Origin: Iris pallida
Lineage: Eukaryota; Streptophyta; Magnoliopsida; Asparagales; Iridaceae
NCBI GenBank assembly: GCA_029216955.1
Contig: JANAVB010016200.1
Location: 1,850,335 to 1,914,334, forward strand
DNA: 64,000 nucleotides
Reading direction: 5' to 3'
Of this stretch, positions 1-12,979 are shown one piece after another. The notes beneath the pieces were generated by a model that did no database searches, was not told the DNA's origin, and worked only from the letters and a program-made list of their open reading frames with translations. The position numbers and the translations under genes are program-made. Every line of letters begins with the position of its first letter. Within the stretch, counting starts at the first letter, position 1.

Positions 1-171
1 TGTCATTAATGATGACATATAGTAAGAAAAATAAAATTTATACAGAGAGTTAAAGGTGGGTATCTTATTTTAAAGAGTAAAAAAATTTAACAATTTGTCA
101 TAATTATTTTATATGAGTTTTTATGGATGGAAAGTAGTTTCCACCATAATTTCTACTTTAGTGATGGATTA
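1..171. other. AT-rich flank, no gene seen
   Basis: AT-rich sequence beside the end of a reverse-strand LTR. I see no primer-binding site next to the LTR end at 172, so this looks like outside flank rather than the inside of an element. Confidence 0.4.
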
Positions 172-630
172 TGTAACGCCCCAGAACCAGAATACTGGAG
201 AGCGGGGGCGTACATAGCCAGCTACGTATATTGAAGTGCAACCCACCTCGCTATACGGTCACGGCTGTCTAGATACATGAGGGTTTAACTACAAGCCAAC
301 AGTCTCCTATGGTCATGAACAAGCCTATTGTCTCAATCTCAAGCAAGCAATAATAGTTACAAGATGTCAGAGCACCAAATATATAATAGCAAGGCGTTCC
401 ATACATTACATATTGGATGATCATGAAGCTAGTCGTACAAAATGTCAAGACTAGCAAGAGTTCAGTCATACATGATCAACCCTAGGATCTGTCAATCATG
501 TTACAGCCCGTAGGCAGACAGTAAATAAAGGTGCAATACGAGCTAACACGTGCTCGCCGGCTAAACGCCTCAAAAGAATAATTTTTACAATAAAGTGGAA
601 GGACAAAAAGAAACCCACTCGTTGCCAGGG

Positions 631-741
631 TTACGCCTGGTGTTCACCATCTCGCTGGAAGACAGGTAGATCCTCTGGTGCTGCTCCGATATCTGGCCAC
701 ACAAAACCAGCTGGGTTAGACCCCAGAAAGAGCAAGTGCCA
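631..741 (-). other. Short acidic frame in LTR (36 residues)
   Basis: Minus-strand open stretch in the 3' part of the LTR, containing FVWPDIGAAPEDLP and ending at a TAA. It corresponds to the frame at 23496-23600 in the related LTR. It is acidic with a single basic residue. No convincing start codon is visible, so it could be an exon-like segment of a spliced LTR transcript or a chance frame. Confidence 0.35.
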
Positions 742-2013
742 CAAAGGAGGCTTCACTTAGGAACTAAAACCAGCATATCACAATAGAATATTAAAGATAA
801 TAAATAAAGAACTGATAATAATAGAGATAACAACAGTAAACTGAGTATGGGGAAACCATTCAAGTAGCCAGGTCACAACCCTTAAACCAAACAAAGACCG
901 GGGTTACAGTCCTTCACCTGAATAGAAACCCGTCTCAAATACTATTGGTACAGTGAAGACAATAAACGAAGAGAGGACACAGAACTGCTCCGGGAGCCAG
1001 TTACAACCCTTAAACCAAACAAGGACCGGGGTTGTAACCCTTCGCCTGAACAGAACTGGACCCCTGATCTTTATTGCTAAGGCCAGTATAAATAATCATG
1101 GTATTAAAGTAAGGTAAAACATGACGAACATGGCATGGGGTTGCAATAAGACAATAAACGAAGAGAGGACACAGAACTGCTCCGGGAGCCAGGTTACAAC
1201 CCTTAAACCAAACAAGGACCCGGGTTGTAACCCTTCGCTTGAACAGAACTGGACCCCCGATCGTTATTGTTAAGGCAAGCATCAATAATCATGTCATGTA
1301 ACAATCTTGCACAAGATCAGGATAAGACTAAGCTGGAATAAACTCCATCCAATCAATCACGGCCAATCAAGAGTACGGCTTGATACTTTTAACTAACTAG
1401 GGTTATCACAGGCCTAGTTACTAGCAAGATGCAATGAGATTATCCCAACAGCCACAAGCCCTACAAACCATCCGGTTATCCAGGTCGAATGTTCGTTTAT
1501 GAAGAATGCAACACGTGATTGTGTGCTGGAAATGTGTCCTACTCGTCGGTAGGCTACAAGTCCACTTAATGCGCCCAGATAACAGGATTGCCTGTAGCTG
1601 GAAATCTCTTCATGTCTACTGAATTATTCTAGTTTATTAGCCATAGTCAATTACTGTAGGTATCCCTGACCGTGGTACTCAGGGATCCCTATCCTAGACA
1701 TGATGCAAGACAGTACTGGTTTATTTGTACAAACACAATCGCCCACGGTGTCCAGGTCATTCATACTTGTCATGTCAGGCTAGCTGTCGTAACAGCATGT
1801 CATGATATCTCATGTCAGTTTGCTTATCGAGAGTGAGCCACGGCGGGCCACTATCGTGTTCAGGAAATATGCCAGAATTTACGTGACATAAACATAATGT
1901 GACATTTCAGTTTAATAATACTAATATTAATAAATAATAATAAAGAGGACAAGACTTGAGGAGGGAGCCATGCGGCAGAAAGCATGCGCGCTTAAATGCG
2001 GCTGGGAATCAAG

Positions 2014-2612
2014 AGAAGTTCATGCGGCCACGAAAATTCATGCGGCTGCGGAAGTTCATGCGACCACGGACGTTCATGCGGCTGCGAAAGTTCATGCGGC
2101 TACGGAACTTCATGCGGCCACGGAAATTCATACGGCTACGGAACTTCATGCGGCCACGAAAATTCATGCGGCTACGGAACTTCATGCGGCCACGGAAATT
2201 CATGCGGCTACGGAAGTTCATGCGGCTGCGTAAGTTCATGCGGCCACGGAACTTCATGCGGCCATGGAAATTCATGCGGCTACGAAAGTTCATGCGACCA
2301 CGAAAGTTCATGCGGCTGCAGAAGTTCATGCGGTCACGAAAGTTCATGCGGCTACGGAAGTTCATGCGGACACGGAAGTTCATGCGGCTACGGAAGTTCA
2401 TGCGGCCATGGAAGTTCATACTGCTGCGGAAGTTCATACGACCACGGAAGTTCATGCGGCTACGGAAGTTCATGCGGCCACGGAAGTTCATGCGGCTGCG
2501 GAAGTTCATGCGACCACGAAAGTTCATGCGGCTGCGGAAGTTCATGCGACCACGGAAGTTCATGCGGCTGCGAAAGTTCATGCGGCCACGGAACTTCATG
2601 CGGCCACGGAAC
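2014..2612. repeat. 18-bp minisatellite, about 33 copies
   Basis: Tandem array with the unit GAAGTTCATGCGGCTGCG and variants such as GGAACTTCATGCGGCCAC. Because 18 is a multiple of three and the unit lacks stops in most frames, it produces long artificial open frames on both strands. It lies inside the reverse-strand LTR. Confidence 0.95.
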
Positions 2613-2870
2613 TGTTCTTCTTCTCTATTATTCCGAGAAGAAGAACCATGCAAGCCATGGCTTCCAAGCTTCATAAAACCTTCATCTAGAGTCCAAATCC
2701 GAACTTCCATAGGTCAAAATGGGGCAGAATAAAATTCTCTACAACATGGAACCATCAAAACTTGGAAATAACAATATTAAATAGATCAAAACCCAAGAAA
2801 TCCAAAAATACTATAAACTTAGATCTACACAAATTGAGCCATGGAAATTAGAAATGCTAAGTACTAAAGT

Positions 2871-3142
2871 GTGTTAGAATCTCGAGAGAAAGAGAACATT
2901 ATTATTTTCTACATTATAACATGGTATTATCTAACTAAAGACATCCAAATTTTTAAAAACATATCTATAATAAATTCTAATTAAAATATATTCAAACTAT
3001 TTTAATATAATTAAATTTTTTTTAACAATATTATAGATTTTTATTTGTACATGCAATGGACTGTGAAGGTGACTAGTATATATAATACTCGGTAAGAAGT
3101 GATACAAAAGAAGCATAAATGTACAAATATTAGACAACTTGT
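2871..3142. other. AT-rich sequence, no feature
   Basis: Low-complexity AT-rich DNA between the truncated LTR and the hAT element. No open frame or structured repeat is visible. Confidence 0.4.
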
Positions 3143-3232
3143 TCTGCTACTAGGGCCGACTCATCCTTTATGCAAAGAAAGCAGTCGCCTAGGGCCCCAC
3201 TTTTTTAAGGGCCCCAAAAATACCGAATACTA

Positions 3233-3233
<1 letters not shown>

Positions 3234-3306
<73 letters not shown>
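3234..3306. repeat. (TA)n microsatellite
   Basis: Uninterrupted TA dinucleotide array inside the hAT element. Confidence 0.97.
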
Positions 3307-3309
<3 letters not shown>

Positions 3310-3462
3310 TTTTTAAAAGGAAAGTCCGGCTAAAAAAAGGAAACAGCCGCTTGTCTATTTGTAAAAAATTTAAACATAATTAAATATATCAAAGTTTGGA
3401 AAACAAATAATAACCATTATCGCCTCTTCGTCTCCTCCTTCAGAGTTAGTCTCTTCATCTTC

Positions 3463-3565
<103 letters not shown>

Positions 3566-3800
3566 ACTGCTTCTTATTCAAATTTTGAAAATTATTAATG
3601 AAAAAAGATTTCAAATCCGTCTATGTAAGGTTTATAGCGATATATCATTGATCCCAAGCCCAATCAACGATAAGAATTTTCATATAAATTAATATAATAA
3701 AATTATATAATTTTATTATGTTTAAATTTTTAAGAAAGAGTCCCATTTTTGGACTTTTGCCTAGGACCTTCAAGTGGCTTGAAACGGCCTTGTCTGCTAC

Positions 3801-4077
3801 CTATGTGCTCATCAATCTACAAAGCAATCAAATAATGACCATGCAACATCTTTATTATTATAAAAGGCTTATAAACTACTAAAAAAGAGCATCTAAGTCG
3901 TAAATATATTATATATTCACGTAATTAATTTTTTTAATACTTATAACTATCAATATATACCGCACATAAAATTTTAAAAATCTTTTAACTATGTGAACAT
4001 ATCTAAAACAGAAATTTTCATATAGGATTAAAAAAATTCACGCAATTTGCACATAACCTGACATTTTTGGAATATTT
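3801..4077. other. AT-rich sequence
   Basis: AT-rich and without a recognisable gene. Its right half shows faint inverted similarity to 4809-4880 and may belong to the outer arms of the neighbouring inverted-repeat element. Confidence 0.3.
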
Positions 4078-4808
4078 GCAATGAACGAGATCTGGCGCCA
4101 TATAAAAAGAAACTTGGCACCAGTCACACTGGCGCCAGACTTCAAATTTTGAAGCTGGCGCCGAATTTTTTTTTTTTTTTTTGAAGCTGGCGCTAGTCCC
4201 CTATATACTTCCTACCAAGCTGATGAGGAGACTTTCTACCAATCTGGGGAGGGGACTTCCTACCAGTCTGGAGAGGGGACTGCATGGCCATGCTGGAGAG
4301 AGCAGCTCCCAGGCCGGTTCTTCACGTTGGTTCGGACACATGGAGGAGTATATGCAGTTCTTGTCAACTCCATCAGCTCCAATGCCAACTCAAGAGCACA
4401 TGGACACTCAGAGTTTGGATTCATATCCACCTCTACCTACATAGACTACGGAACAACGGATAAATCCTCTAAATCTCAGGCCAAATAGACGCAAATTCTA
4501 TTTACGATGGATTACACGTAGTCTCAGCAGTGGTAGTTGATTATGTTGTATTATTTGATTGTTAGAGATTGTGAAATACTTTTTATTGATATATTGTTAT
4601 TTGGGTAACCATACTACTTTGTTTTATTGCTCTAAAATAAATTGCTATATTATTATTTGGGTAACCATGCTAATTTGCTATATTGTTATTTGGGTAAACA
4701 TGCTATAGATTCTAAAATTAATTTAAAAAAATATGGCACAGTGTGACTGACGTCAAGTTTTTTTTCTTTATTTTTTTTTTGTCTGACACCCTAGATCCCG
4801 TTCATTGT
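4078..4808. mobile_element. Inverted-repeat element with coding remnant
   Basis: The arms at 4078-4138 and 4733-4808 are inverted copies. AATGAACG followed by GATCT occurs outermost on each side, and CAGTCACACTG lies inside each arm. GGCGCC-containing words recur in the left arm. Between the arms is an open stretch of about 87 codons (roughly 4181-4444) with no good ATG, containing short repeats of a CTACCA..CTGG..GGGGAC pattern, followed by a stop and then an Arg-rich tail. The layout resembles a Pack-type or Mutator-like DNA transposon that picked up coding sequence. I see no clear TSD, and the captured gene is not recognised. Confidence 0.45.
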
Positions 4809-6640
4809 AAGTACAAACAAAAATTAGGTGAAGTTTAACACACCATACCAAATTTTCTGTATCTAAAAACATATCTTTAACAAATCCATTCAAATCATAT
4901 TTTAACCAACTGCATGGTATTATCTAAACATATAATAAATTTTAAATAAAATATATTTAAACTATTTTAATAAATTTAATTTTTTTAATGCATTTTTTAA
5001 TAATATCATATTTTTTGTTTCTTTTTGGTACGTGCATTGTACGTGAAAATTACTCATAACAAGTAATTGGCAACGTCGAAAAGATAAAAGTTGTAGATAG
5101 AGATATGTTGTTGTAGATAGAGATAAGGGCATCCATTATTTGTATTTATCCAAAAATTATAGCACTCCCACTTGGATGTCCATTTTAATCATTCTTATTA
5201 AAAAAATTTGTAAGAAAAACATATTAAAAAAAGATTATAATAATATTATTCAGGAATATGATTATTCAGGAATTTAAGTGGGTGCGACTTACATGTCTTG
5301 TTAAAAGCTTTTCAAAAGGAAAACCAAGTGGAAAAAAATCTCATCGAAGAAGAAGAAAAATAGTACAATGTGCAAAGACATGCTTCAAACGTCTTCATTA
5401 GCATATTCAAGATACTTGTATCTGTATGATGACCTCTCCAAAATTAATTTAAAATTATTATATTTAGTTCTTACATATACTCAAATGAAAAATCAATCCA
5501 CAATTAATACATTTGAATATTACATCTCACCATAATGGTTTATTTGCATATACATTTATATGCATTGCTCATATCCTCATCAGTTATAGGCTTATTTGTA
5601 TTTCCAGAAAGCTCGTAATTCTCTAATATGTTGAACTGATGAATCTTAGCTATACATGTTCTCTATTTGCTTCATTAAATGCCAGAATGATTAGTCGAGA
5701 TTGTCACAGTGGTTTGTTTGATTGATCTCCGAAATAGTTGCAACATTAATTGTTAAAAATATATCTTTGTTTGGGATATTACCTTACGGGAATGAGATAA
5801 ATAACCTGCATTTGCATATCCCATAAGGTCAACACATTCATGCGAATTAAATCAAGAATTATTCCTTCAATATATCTAAAAGTGTACTTTATGTCATTCA
5901 AATGCCTATGTCTAAATGTGTATCAACAGATTCACATCAAAGATACATCATATGAAGTACATTGTGCTAAATAAAGAATTGCACTTATTTTATTTAAATA
6001 GATTACTTCATGATCTAGAACATTTTCTTTTCTTCTTTATGCCGAAATAGGTCTTCGACCTGACCACTATAGGTATAGTGAGTGAATGACAACTGGAGAT
6101 CTCTTCAGTAGATTTTCTCTCTGGGAGATCTCTTCAGGAGATCTTTTCCTCTGAGGTATTTTCAATCTATTCATGAGATACTGTCATGTACATAGACGAC
6201 TACTCTAACGATCTATTCAGGAATTTCTTCATATATATGCCTGGATATTTAGGATCGTCATTATATCATTTTCTAGACTAATACTCAATGAGCCTATGAT
6301 ATCTATCATATTATTCCAGATGGTTTTAGTCCATATATGGTTCGTTTTGCAAATCCTTTGGGGGTATTCTGGTAATTTAAATCTTTCAAGAATTTTCATG
6401 TATATCTTACTGTCTAGATTACCATAATCAGGATGACGTTCTGGAACGATAATTCACGACGTTCTTCTAGAACAAGACATTATCTTCCTTCTATCCCCCC
6501 CCTGACGGCGAGGATACTGGTAAAAATGATCTAAAAGGTTGTTCACATGACATAGATGCCAAAACTACATTTTCAAAAATTGCCAATATAGGTCATAAAA
6601 AATCTAAGAAATAAAATTCTAAATAAATGAAACTAAACTA
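4809..6640. other. AT-rich decayed repeat sequence
   Basis: About 1.8 kb without a credible exon. The right-hand part (about 5500-6640) leads into the copia-like fragment at 6645 and may be its decayed downstream part on the minus strand, but I cannot align it by eye. There is a run of ten C near 6490. Confidence 0.3.
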
Positions 6641-6644
6641 CTGA

Positions 6645-6905
6645 TTATTCAGATACAATCTTCAAGATTGATGGTATAGAAACAAACTTATCCTTGAGAT
6701 CAAGAAGATAGAGTTGAACATTAGGTATGCTGCAATTTGCTAAGAGATAACCACAATAATTTGTTAATATCATCCTCATCATTATTGTCCCAGGGTATCT
6801 CAGTCGATCATGCCACAATTTAAAAGTTATGATATCATTCGTTTTGGTCTCATGGTAGTATGTGACTTGACATCCCAAATGTGAGTGACATATATCCCTT
6901 GTGAA
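6645..6905 (-). pseudogene. Copia GAG-pre-integrase fragment
   Basis: The minus-strand frame contains LWHDRLRYPG, matching the LWHxRLGHPG motif of the GAG-pre-integrase domain of Ty1/copia polyproteins, followed by a typical MMRMI stretch. The second His of the zinc-binding pair is Tyr here (LRYPG where LGHPG is usual). No protease or reverse transcriptase is recognisable on either side. It is a decayed fragment of a copia element. Confidence 0.6.
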
Positions 6906-7836
6906 TAGCTAGAGAATTTCTCTTGATGGACTTATGGTTCTCTACGCTAGATGTTACACAAAATATTTATTATTCGCTCGCTCATTTTTTTCTGGAAGTA
7001 TGAGAATACAAGGCATTATGTGAGTTCCATTGGATAAAACTAAGTGTGCTCTATCATAGCCTTCAATAATTTGAGCAGGAATAACTATTAATTTGAGCAT
7101 TAACAACTATCATGGATACTACATTCGAATTAGTATTGATGTTGGAGAAAAAAGATTATATTTTTAAGGACGGTGTGGGTAGCAACATTGTAAACTATCA
7201 ATTAAAATATGACTTTAGAATTTCACATCTATATTAGTTGGTAGGACAACCGAACATCTCTATTCTCCATACGGATATGACAAACTTACGGCCCCAACTT
7301 AAAAATTTTCTAATTTATATGAGGTTTGCAACTTTAAATATATACAACTATATTAATGAAATACTAACATTCAGGTTGGTAATTTTTACTTTTGGGTTTT
7401 TCATGGGCCAACAATCTTTTGCAACATGCAAAAAATTATTTTGCTAGCGATTGGTTTCTTTAGGACATGCAACGCAACATCTATCATGCATGCCCCCTTT
7501 TGGGATGATACAAAACTCAAACAAGCAATCATGTTTAATCATCATCCTAACAATATGTAAAAATTCACGGAATAGTTGCAACTAGTTTACAAGCATGGGT
7601 AGCATGCATCGGCAATGTTTAACGAGGAAGATTTAACCGAATGGAGGCTCTGAGCAATACACAACAACAAATTAAGTGGTAGGAATCTTCCTACTAATAC
7701 ATGTTGTAACCAAATTTATAGCAAACAACCTTTCAATGTAAAGTTCAACACATAATGCTAGCAAAGAGGAAATGCAACAAATGGTTGGGCCTGTCATTGA
7801 CATTTAACATGAATATGCTTCATGCATGACTCATCT
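6906..7836. other. AT-rich sequence, no gene seen
   Basis: AT-rich sequence with only short open frames. The 69-codon frame near 7238-7447 has no recognisable domain and I do not call it. Confidence 0.35.
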
Positions 7837-8110
7837 TCCACTATATAATAAGACTTCAAGATGGCTCAAAAGTGAGCCGTCTAAGCCGTAATTATATCAT
7901 GGTCTATTTCATTTAAAAATAAATAAATTTGTAACAAATTGTTAGAAAATAAATAAATTTGTTATATATATTCAACATGAGGAATCGAACTCAACCAAAC
8001 AAGAAGAATACCTCCCACCTTAACCACATGAGTTAAAAGAAATATTTGACTGTAATTGGATACTATTCTTATTATACGTATTATACGTGCAAAGTACGTG
8101 CATTTACTAG
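7837..8110 (+). mobile_element. Short non-autonomous Helitron, copy A
   Basis: It begins TCCACTATATAATAAG, a typical plant Helitron 5' end, and ends GCATTTACTAG followed by T. A short hairpin (ACGTGC/GTACGT type) lies about ten bases before the CTAG end. A second copy in the opposite orientation is at 63524-63771 with the same ends, which supports the borders. Inside, on the minus strand, are a tRNA-like box A (TGGTTAAGG) and box B (GGTTGAGTTCGATTCC), so the element may carry a SINE-derived Pol III promoter. It encodes no protein. Confidence 0.72.
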
Positions 8111-9440
8111 TTTTCTATAATAGATGCGCTATGTTAGTACATCACCAACTTATATTCTTGACTGTTGTTGTAGTAAAGCCTTTAGCTTTTACAGAACATC
8201 AGAGGGCTAAATATTTTACCAAATATTGCGAAACATTTGATTAACATTAATATTAATAAATTTCATCATGAAAGTTCCACAAGCTATGTATTCAGATCAA
8301 TTAATTTGTATCCAGATTCCATAAGATATTTGAGCCAAGGCCAAATATTTCATAGCATGTGCTTAAACGCCTATATAGTTCATGTAAATATAAATATTGA
8401 CATGACATCACAATTAAAACTAAACTGATTGTTCATTAATTAATGGTTTGATATGTCACACAAAACATACATTTGTAATTTATGGATCCTCTGAAGATCC
8501 TTACACTATCATTAATTAATGTCCATCAATTAAAAGATTTTACATGTCGGAGAAATAGGTTAAGAAGGTATAGGGCTTTGTAGGATACAACATGGGGGTA
8601 CACGTTTAATGGTACCAGGGTTGTTTAACATAGCATGGTTTTAGGAGTTGTCAAAATCTTATAGTTACCGTCTAAATTTAACAATGTTCATCAAAAGGTA
8701 AAATGAAACTAAATTAAGTTATATGCATATGGAATCCAAGAGGTTCATTGTGAACGGTTTTAGTGAAGACGACACATGTGAATCATATATAACTCAATAT
8801 ATACAATGAACCATTACAATATGTGTGAACCATATTTCATGAAAGTGCCTTGATATAATCAAATTTCACAAATTACAATGTATACGTAAAAGTCACGAAC
8901 AAAAACTAATAAGCATATAATAACAAATGATAAAATTATCAAAAAGCAGATGAGATTACATTTTTCTTCTTGGACAAAGAAAAAAGATACAAGTCAGCAA
9001 ATTAAGAATCATGAAACCAAAACTTCCATTTCAGATTAACAGGGAATACGATTTTGTGGAGAAGTGCTAATCAACAGAGAAATTATAAATAGTGAACTTC
9101 AATAGAGAACAGAAGTTAAAATTTTCTTTTTGTGATTTGAAGTATGGGTTATAAGATTCAATTGTTACTGCAGGTATGTGTTTCATTACTATTGTATCAG
9201 GTAACTAGATCGCAGTTTCATGCATAGTTTCATGTTTAACTATGCAATATAAATAGAAGCCATTGCGAGACATACCTTTCTTGTGTCATCGTTAAACCGG
9301 CAGCCTGGAGCTCCTTGAGCAATCGTGTTGATAATGTGTGATAAAAATGGATGAGCAAGAGAATATTTGTAGCCGAATAGAATAGTTCGGGACTTCTCTT
9401 ATTGAATATATATATAGGGAATACAATAAGGATTGTTGTA
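8111..9440. other. AT-rich intergenic sequence
   Basis: No exon, RNA gene or structured repeat that I can support. The stretch just above 9440 is probably the 3' flank or 3' UTR of the minus-strand NusB-domain gene, whose stop codon is at 9730. Confidence 0.35.
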
Positions 9441-9729
9441 GATAGAGATAAATGTCATTCAAATAACAATTCTAAGGTACATATCAGGTTGCAATATAAG
9501 ATCCCTCGTAGCCCAAAGCCTGTCATGCTGCTGGATATTTTTCACTCTCAAACTTCTTCCAATAACCAAGAAGCTAAGTGACTTTCTGTTCTGTAAGTGA
9601 TCACGAGTAACGCTCCACATTCCACTTGACATGGATTTAACGGAAGAGAGCACCTCGTAACCTTCTTTTCTTTTTTTCCCCAAAAATATCCAAGTCATGC
9701 AGATGTATGAATTTCCTGGTCTGATGATT

Positions 9730-12700
9730 CTAAGACTGAACAGTATTCATGGCATTGTAATTTTTTATGAAAGTCCGCAGGCATCCATTGATTATCCGAG
9801 GAGCACAACCATCACAAAAGCGCTTTGTGAGGTCAACCGCCTTCATGAATAACAACCGAATCAAGATGTTGATAAATTGATACAGACACCAGTACAAAGA
9901 ATGATGACTGACCTCATTAATCACAATTTGGTGTCGTGTTCCTATTGCTGTTATCTCTGCCATAGCAAGGTGCAGAATGCACAGTTCCAAGATTCTTGCT
10001 GCTGGCTCATCCTGCAGTTGAGATATATACCATAAAGAAGAACCCTTGTGTGAATATTAGGACACACTTCTAACATTCCTTTTTTTTTTTTGGAAGAGGG
10101 GGGGGGGGGGGGGGTTGTGGGGTTTGGGGTTGGATTGGATATAAACTGGCAGATTAAGCGAGCAACTATCGAATTATTAAGCAGCATTTGGTTACTAGAT
10201 TACTGGCTTGCTATCAAACTTGGTTGCATCATCAGAGCCTTTTTCCTCGATATGAGGTTCAGACTATACCACTACTACAAAAGGAAAATGCCCCAAGTAA
10301 GAAGCCTTTAGATGCTTTTTTTATTCCTAGGGACAACTTGCTATCTGCCCTCGATAAATTGGCGATGCATTGATAAGGAAACTATGGACAATAAAGGGGG
10401 CACATAATACCACCTAGAAGGTCAATTACGCTGAGTAGATACACCTATATTTCCCATATGACACTAAGTTCATATAGTTGAAGTTACAGGACCTTCCTGT
10501 ATGACACATTAGAGTAACAAAGCTTCCAATCAATTAAGTGCAATTAGTAGGTAGCAGACCTTCCAATTTGGAGGGATTATTTTGTCAATGACGAGGACAT
10601 GCTGATTCCACCGATCTACAACTGCTTCCAAGATTTCCCTCGCTAAGCTGTAATAAAAAAATCACATGTTATCTACTCAACTTGGTGTGTGCAAAGTAAA
10701 TTCTATGACCACAAGCACTTGAACTGCACAATGTTTACCATGCATCAAGTTATGGAATAAGAAATAAGATATATATATACCGAAGAACAAATCTATTGTA
10801 GACCAGCTTTGGAGGAGCTGAAAGAACTTCTGCTTCTGAAAATGAAAACACTGTTAGGGTTAGTTCTTCACAACTAAATATTAGAAGCGAAACATAATAC
10901 CAACTGGTTATCAGAAATTATTACTGTATTCTGGAGATGCTAGAGAGATGCCACCATCAGAAAGCTCAAGCAATCATGACACTACCAATATGCCCTTATC
11001 TATAATGGGGTAATAGTTTGTCGAAATTGCAATGGTATTCCTTCATCGAACATTTTTAAAATGTCCTCAATAATCTTGTTATGACGATCCAAATACGAAT
11101 ATACATTAATACCGGTAATTGTATGCACTATATAGTCAAATTACTTCCATTATTTCATGAATTATGTTTCTGACTGTTAGTTGTCCGATACGGTCTATAT
11201 CGATACGGTTTGGCATGTCCCAATACGATACCGACCGACACCGGCAATGGAAGTCACTTTTCCAGTCAATTCGACAAAGAAAATTGAATGAAAAAGACCA
11301 ATCAACAATCGTATACAAGTAAAATAAGGTTGTAAAAGCATGTAAAAGAAGAAAACTTATCTATCGCAGGTAATCCAATTGGCAAAGGTGATTACTATTT
11401 CATTTAATTCCAAAATTTGTAAGAAACAACACATGAAATACTTAAAATTATGCCTAAAAGTATAAAATATATTTTCTAAAAGTTTAATAATTTATTAATA
11501 ATTATTTGCTTTCCGATACCAAAAAATCCAATACTCCGAAACCACCGATATTGCCTATAACCGCCGATACTGCCGATACCATTGATACTCATAGGAAGGA
11601 AGGGTCCAATACCGATTCCGATACCAATTCTGTGGACCTTGCTCTAATGTTGACAAGCAGCTTTGGTCTGAGTTCCCTAATTCTTGGGCTAGTACTTAGA
11701 AATGATCCTGCATAATCTCAGGGCAGAATCTATTGTTGGTGTTGACAATAAAGTCGAGATTGTGAAAGATCATCAGTTATCAGACTATAATACAATATTC
11801 TCGGGTATGAAGAAAACTACCTTGTCTATACATTTAAAAGCAAGCCAAAGAGAAACATTTTGTAGCTTACCCTGACTAATGTCAAATGAACTGCAGGATT
11901 CAAGGTGGCAGTGATGTTCAACAATAATAAGCTAAAAACATGCTAACTGTTGAGAAATATTAGGTCGTGTGGTTACTGCAAGGGCTGCCATTGGATATAA
12001 AACAAAGCGGATGATGTGAAATATATTCTCATCATATGAGAAAAGGAGACGCACAATAAAAAGTAGAAAACTATCCATCAGTTGGAAAATTAGTCGAGGT
12101 TAACCCTAACTGCATCTAAGCAAAAAGAAACAACATGAAGCATGTTTGAATTTGAATTACGCCCAAAAGCACATTGTGGAGAAGAAAGTAAGACTATAAT
12201 CTACGTGCTATAAGCTGAACAGATTGATCATTTACCTAAACATTGTGAAACAATTATAAAATAAATAAAAAAGTTACACACTGAAGGCATTTGTTCCTTC
12301 TGTCGGGTAGTGCATCTAATTTTCAAAAAAAAAAAACTATCAAAACACCAACATCTACTTTTCATCTGATAACACCTTGTTAATTATCAATCTAAAGAAT
12401 GACTAAGGTATCATGTCAATCAATGCAGAATATCCAGTCTTGTCACTAAGTCTTTTTATGTAGTTAGAAAACATGAAGCCTTTATAGGTTTAGAGCTTAC
12501 AACACCGTTCCTAGAAGAAAACAAAGAACCCACTAGTAAAAACATAAGATAAATACGTATGAATTAAGGGGAGGGTGGATGGAGGTGGGGTGGACGATTG
12601 AGAGGACACAACTATGAGATCAACTAGTAAAAGCATTATTGAATGTTCCCAATTTTGGGACACAACTATGAGATCAATTGTAAAGCACCTAATTTGAAAT

Positions 12701-12939
12701 AGATGAAGATGCTATCATATTTGAAACTTACAAAACATTCAATTGCTTGCTTTTATGCAAAATAGTCAAGTAGATCACGATGACAGAAGTAGTTTGCATT
12801 GTTAGGATCAGGTTTGAAATCCAAGAAGCACCAGTGCAGACACCCTATTGCTAGCACGACTGAAATTGATCATCTTCAGAGCAAGGTGTGCAGTGGACCT
12901 TCCTATTAGTATCTTTTTTCTTTTTTTCGTTGTTTGGGT

Positions 12940-12979
<40 letters not shown>

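Larger units (their letters stand above)
172..2870 (-). mobile_element. Truncated Ty3/gypsy LTR (minus strand)
   Basis: Read on the minus strand, this matches most of the LTR at 21354-24066. It ends in the same GGGGCGTTACA terminus (plus strand TGTAACGCCCC at 172). Shared blocks include the 'TTTTGTGTGGCCAGAT' segment near 690, the TCATGTCTAGGA segment near 1700 and the AGATCTAAGTTT segment near 2820. Where the other LTR has a GC-rich CAGCGCAG minisatellite, this copy has a different 18-bp minisatellite. The 5' LTR terminus is missing, and homology fades near 2870. No gag or pol adjoins it, so it is a truncated solo LTR or LTR remnant of a sister family. The borders at the truncated end are approximate. 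Confidence 0.8.

Noticed and set aside
1956..2732. Long open frames of up to 258 codons on both strands
   Set aside because: They are translations of an 18-bp minisatellite whose unit length is a multiple of three. They give simple repeats in every frame and have no domain.
10269..10295. CACTA-type terminus (CACTACTACAAAAGG) in intron 5
   Set aside because: No matching inverted end or triplet TSD was found nearby, so it may be chance or a lone relic.
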